A stretch of DNA of 64,000 nt from Thiocapsa roseopersicina (GCF_900106925.1 NZ_FNNZ01000012.1:1-64000), one strand, 5' to 3'. Counted from the first letter of the stretch, positions 1-8,158 are shown. Translations and numbers: made by a program. Notes: generated by a model from the letters alone, not told the origin.

Positions 1-99
1 ATTGACGGAAGACGTGAGCATAGATTAATCCGTGTCGGGTTGAGTCGGGTGGCGGTCGGTCAACCGCTGCCATGTTTTGCGTTTTCATCTGCATCCCCG

Positions 100-126
100 A
101 GCCTCGGTCTTTGCCGAGGCTTTTTT
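100..126 (+). terminator. Rho-independent terminator
   Basis: A perfect 8-bp stem (AGCCTCGG / CCGAGGCT) with a 6-nt loop is followed directly by a T run at 121-126. The polarity stops transcription coming from a plus-strand gene left of the window. No gene is seen in 1-168 itself. Confidence 0.7.
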
Positions 127-168
127 GTGGCCTCTACCTTTACCGTTTCCTGCGTCTTGCGGGTCCTG

Positions 169-426
169 CTACGCGGCTGCGGCCCTCTGTACCGCCCGCT
201 CGAATGCCTCTCCGCGCTCCTTGCAAAGCCTCTCCCGGAGCCGAACCGCCAACTCGTTCGCGAGACGGATCGCGACGGTCAGCGGGACTTCGATGTCGAA
301 TTCCGTCTCGTCTTCCAGGGTGTGCACAAGGGCGACAAGGCGAATCATCTCGACGATCTCGCTGGCGGCTTTGGCGTCAGTTTCGAGATCGGTCATCTGA
401 AATCGGAATTCGTTGGTATCGGTCAT
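169..426 (-). CDS. Small acidic protein of the mobile element, unknown function
   Basis: This 85-aa product begins MTDTNEFRFQMTDLETDAKA. It is acidic in its first half and basic and helical towards the end (ANELAVRLRERLCKERGEAF). It has no signal peptide or membrane segment. The start is supported by an AAGGA Shine-Dalgarno about 8 nt upstream. It is the last gene of the minus-strand run that begins with the integrase and follows the HTH gene by 32 nt. I recognise no family; small accessory genes at this position are usual in tRNA-integrated elements. Confidence 0.6.
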   Translation of the reverse strand: MTDTNEFRFQMTDLETDAKAASEIVEMIRLVALVHTLEDETEFDIEVPLTVAIRLANELAVRLRERLCKERGEAFERAVQRAAAA

Positions 427-458
427 TTTGCTGGTCCTTTTTCGGGGGTTGGGGTGGG

Positions 459-686
459 TTATGCGGCGTACTGGCTATGCCGGGCGAGCCATGCATCCAG
501 ATCGGATTTCAGATAGCGAGCGGTGCGCCCGACGCGGAAGTAGGGCAGGTTGTAGCGGCCGGTCGACGCCCAATGCTCAAGTGTCGCGCGGCGCACTCTG
601 AGGTATTCAGCTGCCTCGGCGCGCGTGTAGAGGGGGTCATCGGCGCGGATCTGCGCGGGTGTCTGTCGGGCGGTGCGGTTGGTCAT
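459..686 (-). CDS. Excisionase/AlpA-like helix-turn-helix DNA-binding protein
   Basis: This 75-aa protein has a MerR/excisionase-type HTH (HTH_17). The pattern LYTRAEAAEYLRVRRATLEHW followed by FRVGRTARYLKSDLDAWL is the family hallmark: recognition helix, small wing, then the K-x-D-L-D-x-W-L ending. Such proteins act as excisionases or element regulators and bend DNA near the att site. The start at 686 has an AGGA box at good spacing; a longer upstream form to 737 has weaker support. It lies between the unknown gene at 780 and the small gene at 426, downstream of the integrase, so it is probably the directionality factor or an AlpA-type regulator of this element. Confidence 0.75.
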   Translation of the reverse strand: MTNRTARQTPAQIRADDPLYTRAEAAEYLRVRRATLEHWASTGRYNLPYFRVGRTARYLKSDLDAWLARHSQYAA

Positions 687-779
687 GTTTCCTGTCGTCC
701 ATCGGCGTGTTGTCGATGGGGGACAGGATGCGACCAAGCGTCAAGGTGGGGGGTACAAACGAATCGGGATTTGTTTGTC

Positions 780-1367
780 CTATTCGGCGAGCTGCGCTTG
801 AGGGTCTGCCGAAAACTCGGGATCGGCGAAAAACTCGGTGCTCGGGGCCTCCGCGGATTCGGTCCAGGTCAGGATTTCCGCGAGCCATTCCGCCCGCAGG
901 ACATCGACCGAGGGTCCGTAGCGTCTCCATGCGTCCTTGATGGATCGCTCGCGGTCGCTCGCCTTGTGCCACGTCCCGCGGGTCAACCATGCGGCGCTGC
1001 GGTCCTTCATCGTCTCGGCGACGTTGGTTATCGCTTGGGCGTCCGATCGGCCTTGTCGGGTCTCGACCAGCACCAGCGCGGCGAGGAGCATGTCTCGGTT
1101 GCGGATCGGGCGGTCGTTGCGGGTGACTTGATTACCGCGGCCTCGCTTCAGGTTAAGGGCATCGTCGGGCGTCTCGCCTTCCAGGATCTCGGTGAAGGCG
1201 GTTGCGACATACTCCCGGATCTCCCGTATCGGAATCATCCCTTGGTCGGTCGCGCGGGTGTACTCCCGCATCAACCACAGCGCCGACGCACGGTCGCCCG
1301 TGCGCGCCATTCCGATGCGATCCAGGACGTTCAGGCGCCAGCGGCGGGCCAGTTCTTCAGGCGTCAT
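780..1367 (-). CDS. Hypothetical protein coupled to the integrase
   Basis: This 195-aa cytoplasmic protein begins MTPEELARRWRLNVLDRIGM and is rich in charged helices, with no signal peptide or membrane segment. Its ATG overlaps the integrase stop by 4 bp (1364-1367), so the two are probably translationally coupled. I recognise no family. The C-terminus is acidic (about residues 170-195). Its place directly after int suggests an element-specific accessory role, but the sequence does not show one. Confidence 0.65.
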   Translation of the reverse strand: MTPEELARRWRLNVLDRIGMARTGDRASALWLMREYTRATDQGMIPIREIREYVATAFTEILEGETPDDALNLKRGRGNQVTRNDRPIRNRDMLLAALVLVETRQGRSDAQAITNVAETMKDRSAAWLTRGTWHKASDRERSIKDAWRRYGPSVDVLRAEWLAEILTWTESAEAPSTEFFADPEFSADPQAQLAE

Positions 1368-2608
1368 GCCGAATCGGCCCGCAAGGCAACCACGTCGGCG
1401 CTCTGCATGACTCCCGCGGCCTTCAGGATGAAACCCGTGATCCGCTCCATCGGATCGCGCAGGCGCTCGGTGTCGATGACCAGATAGCCCCCGGTCACGT
1501 CGGCCCCGGACTTGTGATTGAGCAACCTCTTCAGGGCGTATGCCGGGATGTCGAGCCCTTCCGCAATCGTTATGAATGTTCGGCGTAGATCGTGTGGTGT
1601 GAACCGGACTCCGCTCGCTTCGGCGACCGCGTTCATGCTGTGTCGAGCGTCGTTCAGATGCCCGTCTTCGTCCTTGTTGGCGCGGCGCGGCCCGACCGGG
1701 AAGACGAACCGCGAGCCGTCCGAAGCCTTGGAGCGACGACGGAACAGCTCGACCAGGTAGCTTGAAAGGGGCAGGGTGTGCGGGTTTCGGTTCTTGGTGT
1801 CGGGCGCGGTCAGGGTCCGGCCTTCAAGGTCGATGTCCTTCCATTCCAGCCGGGCGCACTCCCCGCGTCTGAGCCCGGTCAGGATCAGCACCTTCAGATA
1901 ATCGCGGATCGTCTCCGACTCCAGGGCCTCGACGGCGCTCCACCATGCCGGGAGCTGTGCGGGCCTGATAAGCGTCTGCCGGCGCTCGACCCGGTACCAT
2001 CGGCGCGTTGCCGAAAGCCGCTTGGTCGGGATGTCCAAGATGATCGGCTGCCCGCTGGCTGTTTCGTACTTCCCCGCGGCGAAGTTCAGGATTGCCCGCA
2101 GCACGCGCATAGCCCCGTTGGCGCGGGCCTCGCTGCGCTCCCCGAGCTTGGCATGTCTGCGCTCGACCATGTCGCGCGTGATCTCGGTCAGGCGCCGATC
2201 CTGCCAGTCGGGGAACGACTCGGTCATGTGCCGCTTGTAGTCGTGGACGGTGCCGGGCTTCAGGTCCCGTGCATCCAGGTACTCGGCGAAGGCTTCCTTC
2301 AAGGTCACTGACTCGGCCTTGATCGCGCGCTTCTCGGCGGCCGGGCTCTTCCCCTCCGCGATCGTCCCGAGGACCTTCCTTGTCTCGCGCTGCGCTTGCT
2401 CGACGGTCATTGCCGGGAATGCGCCGAGGCGGATCTTCTCCGGTTTGCCTCCGACCCATCTATAGACATAGAACGTCTTGGTCCCGGATGCCGTGACCTG
2501 CACCGATAAGCCCGGCGTGTCGGCGTCGTAGTGGAACCGGCGCTTTCCGGGATCCGCGGGGCCTAGGGCCTCGATGCGGGTCTTCGTGAACCTGAATTTG
2601 TCGGACAT
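1364..2608 (-). CDS. Tyrosine-type site-specific integrase
   Basis: This 414-aa phage/island integrase catalyses recombination between attP and the tRNA att site. The N-terminus (about 5-95) is the DUF4102 arm-binding domain typical of tRNA-targeting integrases. A SAM-like core-binding domain spans about 100-190 and the catalytic domain about 215-390. Visible catalytic residues are the Arg in TGLRRGE, the Lys in DTKNRNPH, the H-x-x-R of PHDLRRTF, the His of LLNHKSG and the tyrosine of GGYLV. The start has a GGGGAG box 6 nt upstream. It lies next to the predicted arm sites and 217 bp from the tRNA fragment, reading away from it. It appears intact. Confidence 0.93.
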   Translation of the reverse strand: MSDKFRFTKTRIEALGPADPGKRRFHYDADTPGLSVQVTASGTKTFYVYRWVGGKPEKIRLGAFPAMTVEQAQRETRKVLGTIAEGKSPAAEKRAIKAESVTLKEAFAEYLDARDLKPGTVHDYKRHMTESFPDWQDRRLTEITRDMVERRHAKLGERSEARANGAMRVLRAILNFAAGKYETASGQPIILDIPTKRLSATRRWYRVERRQTLIRPAQLPAWWSAVEALESETIRDYLKVLILTGLRRGECARLEWKDIDLEGRTLTAPDTKNRNPHTLPLSSYLVELFRRRSKASDGSRFVFPVGPRRANKDEDGHLNDARHSMNAVAEASGVRFTPHDLRRTFITIAEGLDIPAYALKRLLNHKSGADVTGGYLVIDTERLRDPMERITGFILKAAGVMQSADVVALRADSA

Positions 2609-2617
2609 TGGCGCTCC

Positions 2618-2743
2618 CCGGTGCTATGTCGGCGTGGTGCCGATCCGGCGTCCAGCCCCGTCCTGATTGGGGTCGCGGTAGATGCCGGTGCTATGCCGGT
2701 GCTATGCGGGGGGTACAGTTCGGTCAAGTTCCACATAGCACCG
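2618..2743. promoter_or_regulatory. Candidate integrase arm-binding repeats
   Basis: Four copies of CGGTGCTATG lie between the integrase start and the att site: 2619-2628, 2686-2695 and 2697-2706 in direct orientation, and 2734-2743 inverted. The middle two are adjacent on an 11-bp period. Arm-type sites for tyrosine integrases typically sit here. The binding role is inferred from position and repetition; they could also regulate int transcription. Confidence 0.5.
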
Positions 2744-2824
2744 TCAAGCCAAGTATGCACCTAGATCGTTGTTCCGTAAAGCTCCATCAAGCTCGGTAAG
2801 TCCCGTGGTGGTCTGGAATTTTGG

Positions 2825-2871
2825 AACTCATAATCCCTTGGTCCTAGGTTCAAATCCTAGACGGCCCACCA
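2825..2871 (+). other. attR: duplicated 3' fragment of tRNA(CAU)
   Basis: This stretch matches the 3' part of a tRNA: anticodon loop CTCATAA (anticodon CAT at 2829-2831), variable region, a perfect 5-bp T-stem CTAGG/CCTAG (2844-2860) around TTCAAAT, 3' acceptor strand ACGGCCC, discriminator A and encoded CCA. The matching 5' acceptor GGGCCGT and a D-arm are absent upstream, and the 5' side of the anticodon stem pairs poorly. It is therefore a fragment, not a working tRNA. The source could be tRNA-Met or tRNA-Ile2 (lysidine type); this fragment cannot tell them apart. Confidence 0.8.
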
Positions 2872-3383
2872 CATCCGATCGGCGATGCTTTCGCCCCCCG
2901 TTTTTCGACGGATTCCGCTCTCGATACCTCCGTTCCATTCCTTCGCGGCTCGACATAGGAAAATCCGGGCAACGCATCGGGCACCGAACCGATTGGGTGT
3001 CGCAGAGCGTCAGGTTCGCGCCTACGTCGGGTGACAGTTCTCGTCACCTGCCTCTCTAGGTCGGACCCGAGTTGAAACCGATCCGTGCGCGTTGCAGCAA
3101 GCTCGGTCTTGATTTGGGAGAGTCGCTATTGACTCATCATCGGCTCCTCCGGCAGCCCTCAACCCGACTTCAGCCTTCGTCCTCCAGCGCTCCCTCTAGT
3201 GCCATCGTGACCCAGTGTCGAATCGACTCAAGTGGCTCGTTGCGCCACTGCCTCCGGCGTGAAGAATCCGGCTCGCATTTTGCATGCGATCTATTGAGCT
3301 TGAGTTGTCGGCGATCGGTTCTTTCGGCCATCGCCGCTCTCTACGTATGCAGCAAATTCGATCGGACTAGACCCGGAGCGACG
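2872..3383. other. Non-coding region between element and exopolysaccharide locus
   Basis: No convincing gene is seen in these 512 bp. A 6-bp inverted repeat (GGTGAC/GTCACC, 3030-3048) is the only clear structure. The segment probably contains the promoter of the PqqD-like gene at 3384, but I cannot point to a definite promoter. Confidence 0.4.
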
Positions 3384-3644
3384 ATGGCATCCTTTAAGGC
3401 CGGATTGACGTGTCGTGACCTCGATGGCGAGTTGATCGTTCTAGATGCCGCAACCGGCTATATACATCAAATGAATCCCACCGGAGCGTTGATCTGGAGA
3501 CTGCTCGACGGAGGGACATCGATCGAGTCCATCGAAACCTGCATCTCGCATGAGTTCGATCTCGATGCGGAGGCGGCCCAACGCGACGTGCGCGGCTTTG
3601 TCGAGCAACTGCATCGTGCCGGTCTCCTGGAATCGATCACGTAG
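3384..3644 (+). CDS. PqqD-family peptide-binding protein (HPr-rel-A system type)
   Basis: This 86-aa protein has the PqqD fold pattern: an N-terminal beta segment, the strand pair GELIVLDAATGYIHQMNPTG, the LIWRLLDGG helix start and a C-terminal helix ending FVEQLHRAGLLE. PqqD-like proteins are RiPP recognition elements that hold a precursor's leader peptide and present it to a modifying enzyme. The start at 3384 has GGAG 6 nt upstream; a longer frame to 3072 lacks PqqD similarity. It precedes a small Tat-leader protein and an HprK-related kinase, the arrangement NCBI names the HPr-rel-A system. Its partner peptide is unknown; the product of 3915-4385 is the obvious candidate. Confidence 0.85.
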   Translation: MASFKAGLTCRDLDGELIVLDAATGYIHQMNPTGALIWRLLDGGTSIESIETCISHEFDLDAEAAQRDVRGFVEQLHRAGLLESIT

Positions 3645-3914
3645 GCTTCTTCGCGATTGAAAACCGCGCTGGATGTCCGGGAACAGAACGAGTGTCGGTA
3701 GGTCGATATTGCGGAGCGAGCGCGATTTCATCCCCTGTCGGGCATTGCGCTCTCGGTGGGAGCCGTTCGGATCCCTGTTTGTGTAGAGGGTGATTTCCGC
3801 GACGTGCCTTGATTTTCGAAGGCGCCGAGCTTGCAGAGGAAATTGCGGTCGGGCGAAGTCCGACACGGCGATTGCCGGATGCCGGAAACTGATTGGGATA
3901 ATGGAGGCAAAGAG

Positions 3915-4385
3915 ATGCCACACGATAGCTCACGACGGGACTTCCTGAAGAAAGCCACCTATGTTCCCCCGATTCTCCTTAGCTTTCATGCGGCGCCGTC
4001 GTTTGCGCGCCCCGGGTCCGTTCCGGCCGGTCCTTCGCAGCCCGGGATTCAGACGCTGAAGCCGGAGGTTCAGGCGATGAATCCGACGATCGCATCGAGT
4101 ACGGAGCCGGTTGCGAGTCCGCGTTCGGCTGGCCCCGGTGCGGGCGGAGGGGGGGCATCCGGGCTTGATCTCCCGGAATTCGGCAACGCCGCGTCGACCG
4201 GCGGCACCGATGCGTGTGACCCCGTCGATGACCGTCGTTACGGTCTGACGGGATCCGCTTCGGCCGGATCCCGAGCGGCCGGTAACCGCACACCCGGGGT
4301 TACTGTCGGCGCATGCAGCGACGAGGCTGTCGCCCGGTCCGGTGCCGAAGCGTTGCGTGAATTATCCAGAACATTGTGGAAGTAG
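3915..4385 (+). CDS. Small secreted protein with Tat-like leader, candidate substrate of the kinase cassette
   Basis: This 156-aa protein begins MPHDSSRRDFLKKATYVPPI, with a twin-arginine motif (SRRDFLKK) and a hydrophobic stretch ending near APSFA. The mature part is low-complexity: rich in Pro, Ser, Gly and Ala, with a poly-Gly stretch near the middle, two cysteines (DACDP and GACSD) and a basic end. GGAGG lies 7 nt before the ATG. It sits between the PqqD-like gene and the HprK-like kinase gene with 270 bp of non-coding DNA before it. No enzymatic domain is visible. The inference that PqqD binds its leader and the kinase modifies its serines rests on neighbourhood only. Confidence 0.65.
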   Translation: MPHDSSRRDFLKKATYVPPILLSFHAAPSFARPGSVPAGPSQPGIQTLKPEVQAMNPTIASSTEPVASPRSAGPGAGGGGASGLDLPEFGNAASTGGTDACDPVDDRRYGLTGSASAGSRAAGNRTPGVTVGACSDEAVARSGAEALRELSRTLWK

Positions 4386-4464
4386 GGAGGGTGATCGGGA
4401 AACCACAGGATGCCTTTCTGGCCTTGGTTGTGCCCGGCCGGAGGCGCATGCGGTTCGAACGCCG

Positions 4465-5289
4465 ATGAAGCAAAGCCGATTCAGCGTTGTCGAGCGCGTT
4501 GTGGCGGTCGTGTGGGGGGCTGATAGTCTCTCCCCCGTGATGACCGCAGCCTTCGGCGGCTTCAAGCCGTGCGCATCGCGCCAGCCGGCCGCTCTGGCAT
4601 ATAGAATCATTTCCGAGTCTGGAAACGCCTGCTTCAGCCTCGTTCGGAACGGGTCAGAGATCGGCCGGGGCCTTGATGCTTCGAAACTTCTGTTCGCGCT
4701 CCAGCAGGATATCGTCGTTGGCATTCAACGTCTGCGTCCCGACCTCGTTTTTGTCCACGCGGCCGTCGTCCAGCGTGACGGTCGCGCGTTTCTCTTGGCG
4801 GCGCCGTCCGGAAGCGGGAAGTCGACCCTCTGCTGGGCGTTGCTGCATTATGGCTTCCGCCTGATGAGCGACGAGCTTGCGCCGGTTGAGCCCGAAACAC
4901 TCAGGATCAAGCCGTTTCCCTTGGCCGTCACGTTGAAGATGCGGCCTCCGCAATCCTTTCCTCTACCGCCATCGACGCTCGAGACGCATCGCTCGCACTA
5001 CATTCCGATCGATGCCATGCCGTGCGCACCGGCGACCGAGCCCGCTCCGATCGGTGCGATCCTGTTCGTTGATTACGCTTCGAATCACTCCGCGCCTGCG
5101 CTCTGCAAGCTCTCTGCGGCAGAGGCCGCTTACCGCCTTTATCCGAATGTCCTCAACGCCTTGGCGCATCAGTCAATGTGCCTTGACGATGTGATTCGAA
5201 TGACGTGCTCCGTACCCTGCTGGTACCTGGCCTCCGCGGCCCTCGAAGGTACCGCGAAGGAAGTGGCTGGGCTCCTTTGTGCGTTGTGA
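4465..5289 (+). CDS. HprK-related kinase (HPr-rel-A type)
   Basis: This 274-aa protein is related to HPr serine kinase and to the HprK-like kinases that phosphorylate lasso-peptide precursors. It shows HAAVV followed by a P-loop APSGSGKST (about 113-121). Next comes YGFRLMSDELAPV, where the Asp after Ser is at the position of the HprK catalytic aspartate, and then IKPFPLAVTLK. The start MKQSRFSVVERVVAVV fits the family's N-terminus, but the ribosome-binding site is weak; an upstream extension to 4342 looks non-coding. It probably uses ATP to phosphorylate a Ser in a peptide or protein bound by the PqqD-like partner. It converges with the nucleotidyltransferase gene 64 bp away. Confidence 0.82.
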   Translation: MKQSRFSVVERVVAVVWGADSLSPVMTAAFGGFKPCASRQPAALAYRIISESGNACFSLVRNGSEIGRGLDASKLLFALQQDIVVGIQRLRPDLVFVHAAVVQRDGRAFLLAAPSGSGKSTLCWALLHYGFRLMSDELAPVEPETLRIKPFPLAVTLKMRPPQSFPLPPSTLETHRSHYIPIDAMPCAPATEPAPIGAILFVDYASNHSAPALCKLSAAEAAYRLYPNVLNALAHQSMCLDDVIRMTCSVPCWYLASAALEGTAKEVAGLLCAL

Positions 5290-5353
5290 GGGCGACACGA
5301 ATCGCCGGGGTCCGGGTGTTCCGCTCTCGCGGTGTCACGATATTACATCGTCT

Positions 5354-6661
5354 TTATTCGCAGTCGGGAGCGCTCCGCGCGAGATCGACCCTAGGATAAT
5401 CGTTGCGTCGCGGCCGTCCGGCGCGTCCGACACAACGCACCAGAACCCACAGCGGGCGGCGATATTTCCACAGAGCGCCGTTCGGTGGTCCCGGTCCGAA
5501 CAGGGCCTCGTCCTCGGGTCTCGGCATGGTCAGGGCTTGAAGGAGATAGCGCCGCCGACAAGCGTCCGTGTCCAGGAGACGGAGTAAGGTGGCGTTGACC
5601 CCGAGGCATCTGAGCATCCGCGGCTCGGCGATTTCGGGGTGGAGAAGGGTCTCGATAATTGTTGAAAGGCCGGTTTCGGAGACATCATGGGTCAGGAGCC
5701 GTGACGCAGTGTCCGGGACCGGAGTTGCGAGCAGCCTTTCGGCGAGCTCGAGCCCCGTACTCAGCATGCGCCGCGATTTCCATGCCTCGGCGTACCAAAT
5801 GAGTCGTTCCCAATCGAGCTGTGAGCGGCCGGGCTGTTCCCGGCCGAGCGGTGAATCGGCGCGAACGATCCGGTCGAGGTCGACGACCCACTTGAGTTTT
5901 CGCCAGCGATCCTTCGTTGCATGGATGCAGGTGTGAAGAATCTGATGTTCCGCGGACAGGGCGGAGAGGGTTCGTCCGTCGTATACCGTTTGCCGTGCAT
6001 CTTGCCAAATTGCTTCGCAATCCGGGATTATCGGAAAATGTTGCGGCACCAAGGCCCAATGCATATCGAGCTGAAAGAGTGCGTCAGGGCTTTGCAGTGT
6101 AAGCTCATGGTAATACGCCGAATAAACACGCTCCTGACTCGGCGTGAGCTGCTGTAGGTTGAGGTCGCGCAGCATGTTCGGCGGATACACTGGCCGATAA
6201 TGCAGACGCTCCAGAATAAGGCGGGCTTGAGCGACCTGGTTTTCGGGGATCAGCAGATCGACATCGCCGAACTGTCGAGCCGCGAGATGCGGGTAGACGG
6301 TTGTTGCGAGAGCCAGGCCTTTCAGGACAAGCGCCGGGATGCCTGCCTCCGCCAGAGTTGTCTCCGCGCTCAGAAAACACTGGAGCGCCAAGCGATTTCG
6401 CAGATGGTTGGCCTGGAAGTGATCGCGCAGCTGCGGCATCAGGGACCGCGGCAAGAATTCTGTCGGGGCATGCTCGAGTCCCGAAGACAACAACGGCAGC
6501 AGATCGTGATGCTCCCCGAGCGTCAGGAAGAGATTCCAGTCGATGCCCCGATCAAGGAGGGGTCGCCAGCTCCGCGCTTGTCGGCCGTCTGCATCGGCAT
6601 ACTGGCAGGCGAGTAAGAGCGCCGAGGTTGTTGCGGAACGTTCAACTGGATGCTTGGGCAT
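5354..6661 (-). CDS. Nucleotidyltransferase family protein (NTP_transf_5)
   Basis: This protein of about 435 aa has the NTP_transf_5 signature: ALVLKGLALATTVYP, then RQFGDVDLLIPE (acidic pair of the nucleotidyltransferase active site), QLDMHWALV, and a C-terminal helical half containing LLHTCIH-like and WRKLKWVVDLDRIV segments. The start at 6661 has GAGGA about 9 nt upstream; a longer frame to 6961 has no family support. NTP_transf_5 proteins occur beside HprK-like kinases and PqqD homologues, including in lasso-peptide clusters, where their reaction is thought to be nucleotidyl transfer. It is encoded convergently with the kinase. It lies on the opposite strand from the neighbouring glycosyltransferases and so must have its own promoter. 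Confidence 0.82.
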   Translation of the reverse strand: MPKHPVERSATTSALLLACQYADADGRQARSWRPLLDRGIDWNLFLTLGEHHDLLPLLSSGLEHAPTEFLPRSLMPQLRDHFQANHLRNRLALQCFLSAETTLAEAGIPALVLKGLALATTVYPHLAARQFGDVDLLIPENQVAQARLILERLHYRPVYPPNMLRDLNLQQLTPSQERVYSAYYHELTLQSPDALFQLDMHWALVPQHFPIIPDCEAIWQDARQTVYDGRTLSALSAEHQILHTCIHATKDRWRKLKWVVDLDRIVRADSPLGREQPGRSQLDWERLIWYAEAWKSRRMLSTGLELAERLLATPVPDTASRLLTHDVSETGLSTIIETLLHPEIAEPRMLRCLGVNATLLRLLDTDACRRRYLLQALTMPRPEDEALFGPGPPNGALWKYRRPLWVLVRCVGRAGRPRRNDYPRVDLARSAPDCE

Positions 6662-6889
6662 CGACTCGATCCTCGCCCCGATGTGCGCGCCACTTGGTGG
6701 GGAAATGGGCTGTTTTATCACGATAGTGCCCAGAAAGGAGATCGCTGCCGTGGTCGTTCGACGGAAACACCCGGCTGGCACTAGGCCCCCGTAAGCATAT
6801 CCGTGTACGATAGCTCGATAAATGCCTTTGGGCCGGCGACCCTTGCCGAGCATGATGCCGAAACGCCCGAGAGAGGCGCCGAGCTCAAG

Positions 6890-8131
6890 ATGTCGATTCG
6901 AGTGGAACCATCCTTGATGAAGCTTCTGAACCATCGCGTTCGTTGTTTGGAATCGGCGCACCTTGCCCGCGATCGTCGTCAGGCGATCAGTGAGCGAAGC
7001 CGGTCATGGCCGTTTCTCGGAAAACCGGCATTCCGCAGCCGCACCAGAGAAGACCGAGCGTGGACCGACGACGTCCGCGCGCTCGGAGCGTGCGCCGAAT
7101 CACGCGGATCGTCGGGCGATAGGGCCGATCCGTCGTCTCTTCTCGTCAGCATCATCATCGCGAATTTTAATTATGCTGAGTTCGTCGGTGCCGCGATTGC
7201 AAGCGCTCTGGCGCAAACCTATCCGCGAATAGAGGTTATCGTCGTCGATGATGGTTCGACCGATTCCTCGTTGAACGAGATCTCACGTTTCCTGCCTTCA
7301 ATCCGGATTGTGCAGGTCGTGCATCAGGGGCAGATCGGCGCGTGCACCGAGGGGTTTCGGCAAAGCCAAGGCGATGTCCTCGTCTTCCTGGATGCCGATG
7401 ACCTGCTCTTGCCCGATGCGGTCGAGCACTTATGTCGCCCCTTCGTGGCTCGTCGGGACATCGTCAAGGTCCAGGGCTACATGTCGGTGATCGACCGAGA
7501 AGGGCAAGCGCTGGGGGAGCGCATCCCCCGGCGCCTGCCCGAGTCGGGGGATTATCGGGCGCTTACGCTGCGGCACGGTCTGCTGCCGCTTCCCTTTGCC
7601 TATACCTCCGGCAATGCTTGGTCGAGGGGCTACCTGCAGCAGGTCTTTCCACTCCCGACGGTCGGTTGGCTCGACGACTACCTTCACGACTTGGCGCCGT
7701 TGCACGGTCGGATCGAGACCCTTGCGGAAACGGTCGTCCAGTACCGCGTCCACGGCAATAATTCGTGGTACGGGAGTCGCGTCCTCACGCGTCAGGCCAT
7801 GCGAGACTACGTCGATAAGGTCAATCGCAATCTTGATTACCTGGTTGCTTTTATGGCTGAGCGGGGTTATCCGACGAATCCTCTGCGATGGAGGAGGTAT
7901 AAACGGTCCTGGCGCGATATGCTGATCGAGCTCACCTTAAACCGTATGTCCGATTCCGGTCGCGGGATCTCCTGGCGCGATTTCGTCGCCGCGCCCTATG
8001 GTCGAGGGCAAGCCGGTCCGCTCAAGGCGCTCGTCGTGTCGTCTCTTTTTTCCGTGATTTGGCTTTTGCCGAAGGGGCCAAGTGTTGCGCTCGCACAGTG
8101 GTTGTTGCGGTCGAAGGGAGGGTGGCTGTAA
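6890..8131 (+). CDS. Glycosyltransferase family 2
   Basis: This protein of about 413 aa has a GT-A domain from about residue 80: LVSIIIANFNYAEFVGAAI, VIVVDDGSTDSS and LVFLDADDLLLPD (metal-binding DxD). The acceptor part contains GWLDDYLHDLAPLHG and ends in basic, hydrophobic helices (VVSSLFSVIWLLPKG). The first 80 residues are basic and do not look like a known domain. The start is uncertain: 6890 ATG is used, but GTG 6803 or ATG 6917 are possible and none has a strong Shine-Dalgarno. It opens the run of plus-strand polysaccharide genes, diverging from the nucleotidyltransferase. It probably adds a sugar to a lipid-linked repeat unit at the inner face of the membrane. Confidence 0.85.
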   Translation: MSIRVEPSLMKLLNHRVRCLESAHLARDRRQAISERSRSWPFLGKPAFRSRTREDRAWTDDVRALGACAESRGSSGDRADPSSLLVSIIIANFNYAEFVGAAIASALAQTYPRIEVIVVDDGSTDSSLNEISRFLPSIRIVQVVHQGQIGACTEGFRQSQGDVLVFLDADDLLLPDAVEHLCRPFVARRDIVKVQGYMSVIDREGQALGERIPRRLPESGDYRALTLRHGLLPLPFAYTSGNAWSRGYLQQVFPLPTVGWLDDYLHDLAPLHGRIETLAETVVQYRVHGNNSWYGSRVLTRQAMRDYVDKVNRNLDYLVAFMAERGYPTNPLRWRRYKRSWRDMLIELTLNRMSDSGRGISWRDFVAAPYGRGQAGPLKALVVSSLFSVIWLLPKGPSVALAQWLLRSKGGWL

Positions 8132-8158
8132 CGGCCCGGCGCGAATGGTGCCTCGATC

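Larger units (their letters stand above)
1..2871. mobile_element. Right end of an integrative element inserted in a tRNA(CAU) gene
   Basis: The first 2.9 kb carry a tyrosine integrase, an excisionase-like HTH gene and two small unknown genes, all on the minus strand. They end at a 47-bp copy of the 3' part of a tRNA gene (2825-2871). When an element enters a plus-strand tRNA gene, the intact tRNA stays on the left and a 3' duplicate marks the right end. That matches what is seen, so the intact tRNA and the rest of the element should lie left of the window. The left boundary is not visible, so the nature of the element (prophage, satellite or genomic island) is open. Confidence 0.75.

Noticed and set aside
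2790-2871. Complete tRNA gene
   Set aside because: No 5' acceptor strand or D-arm pairs with the 3' half; only the 3' fragment is present.
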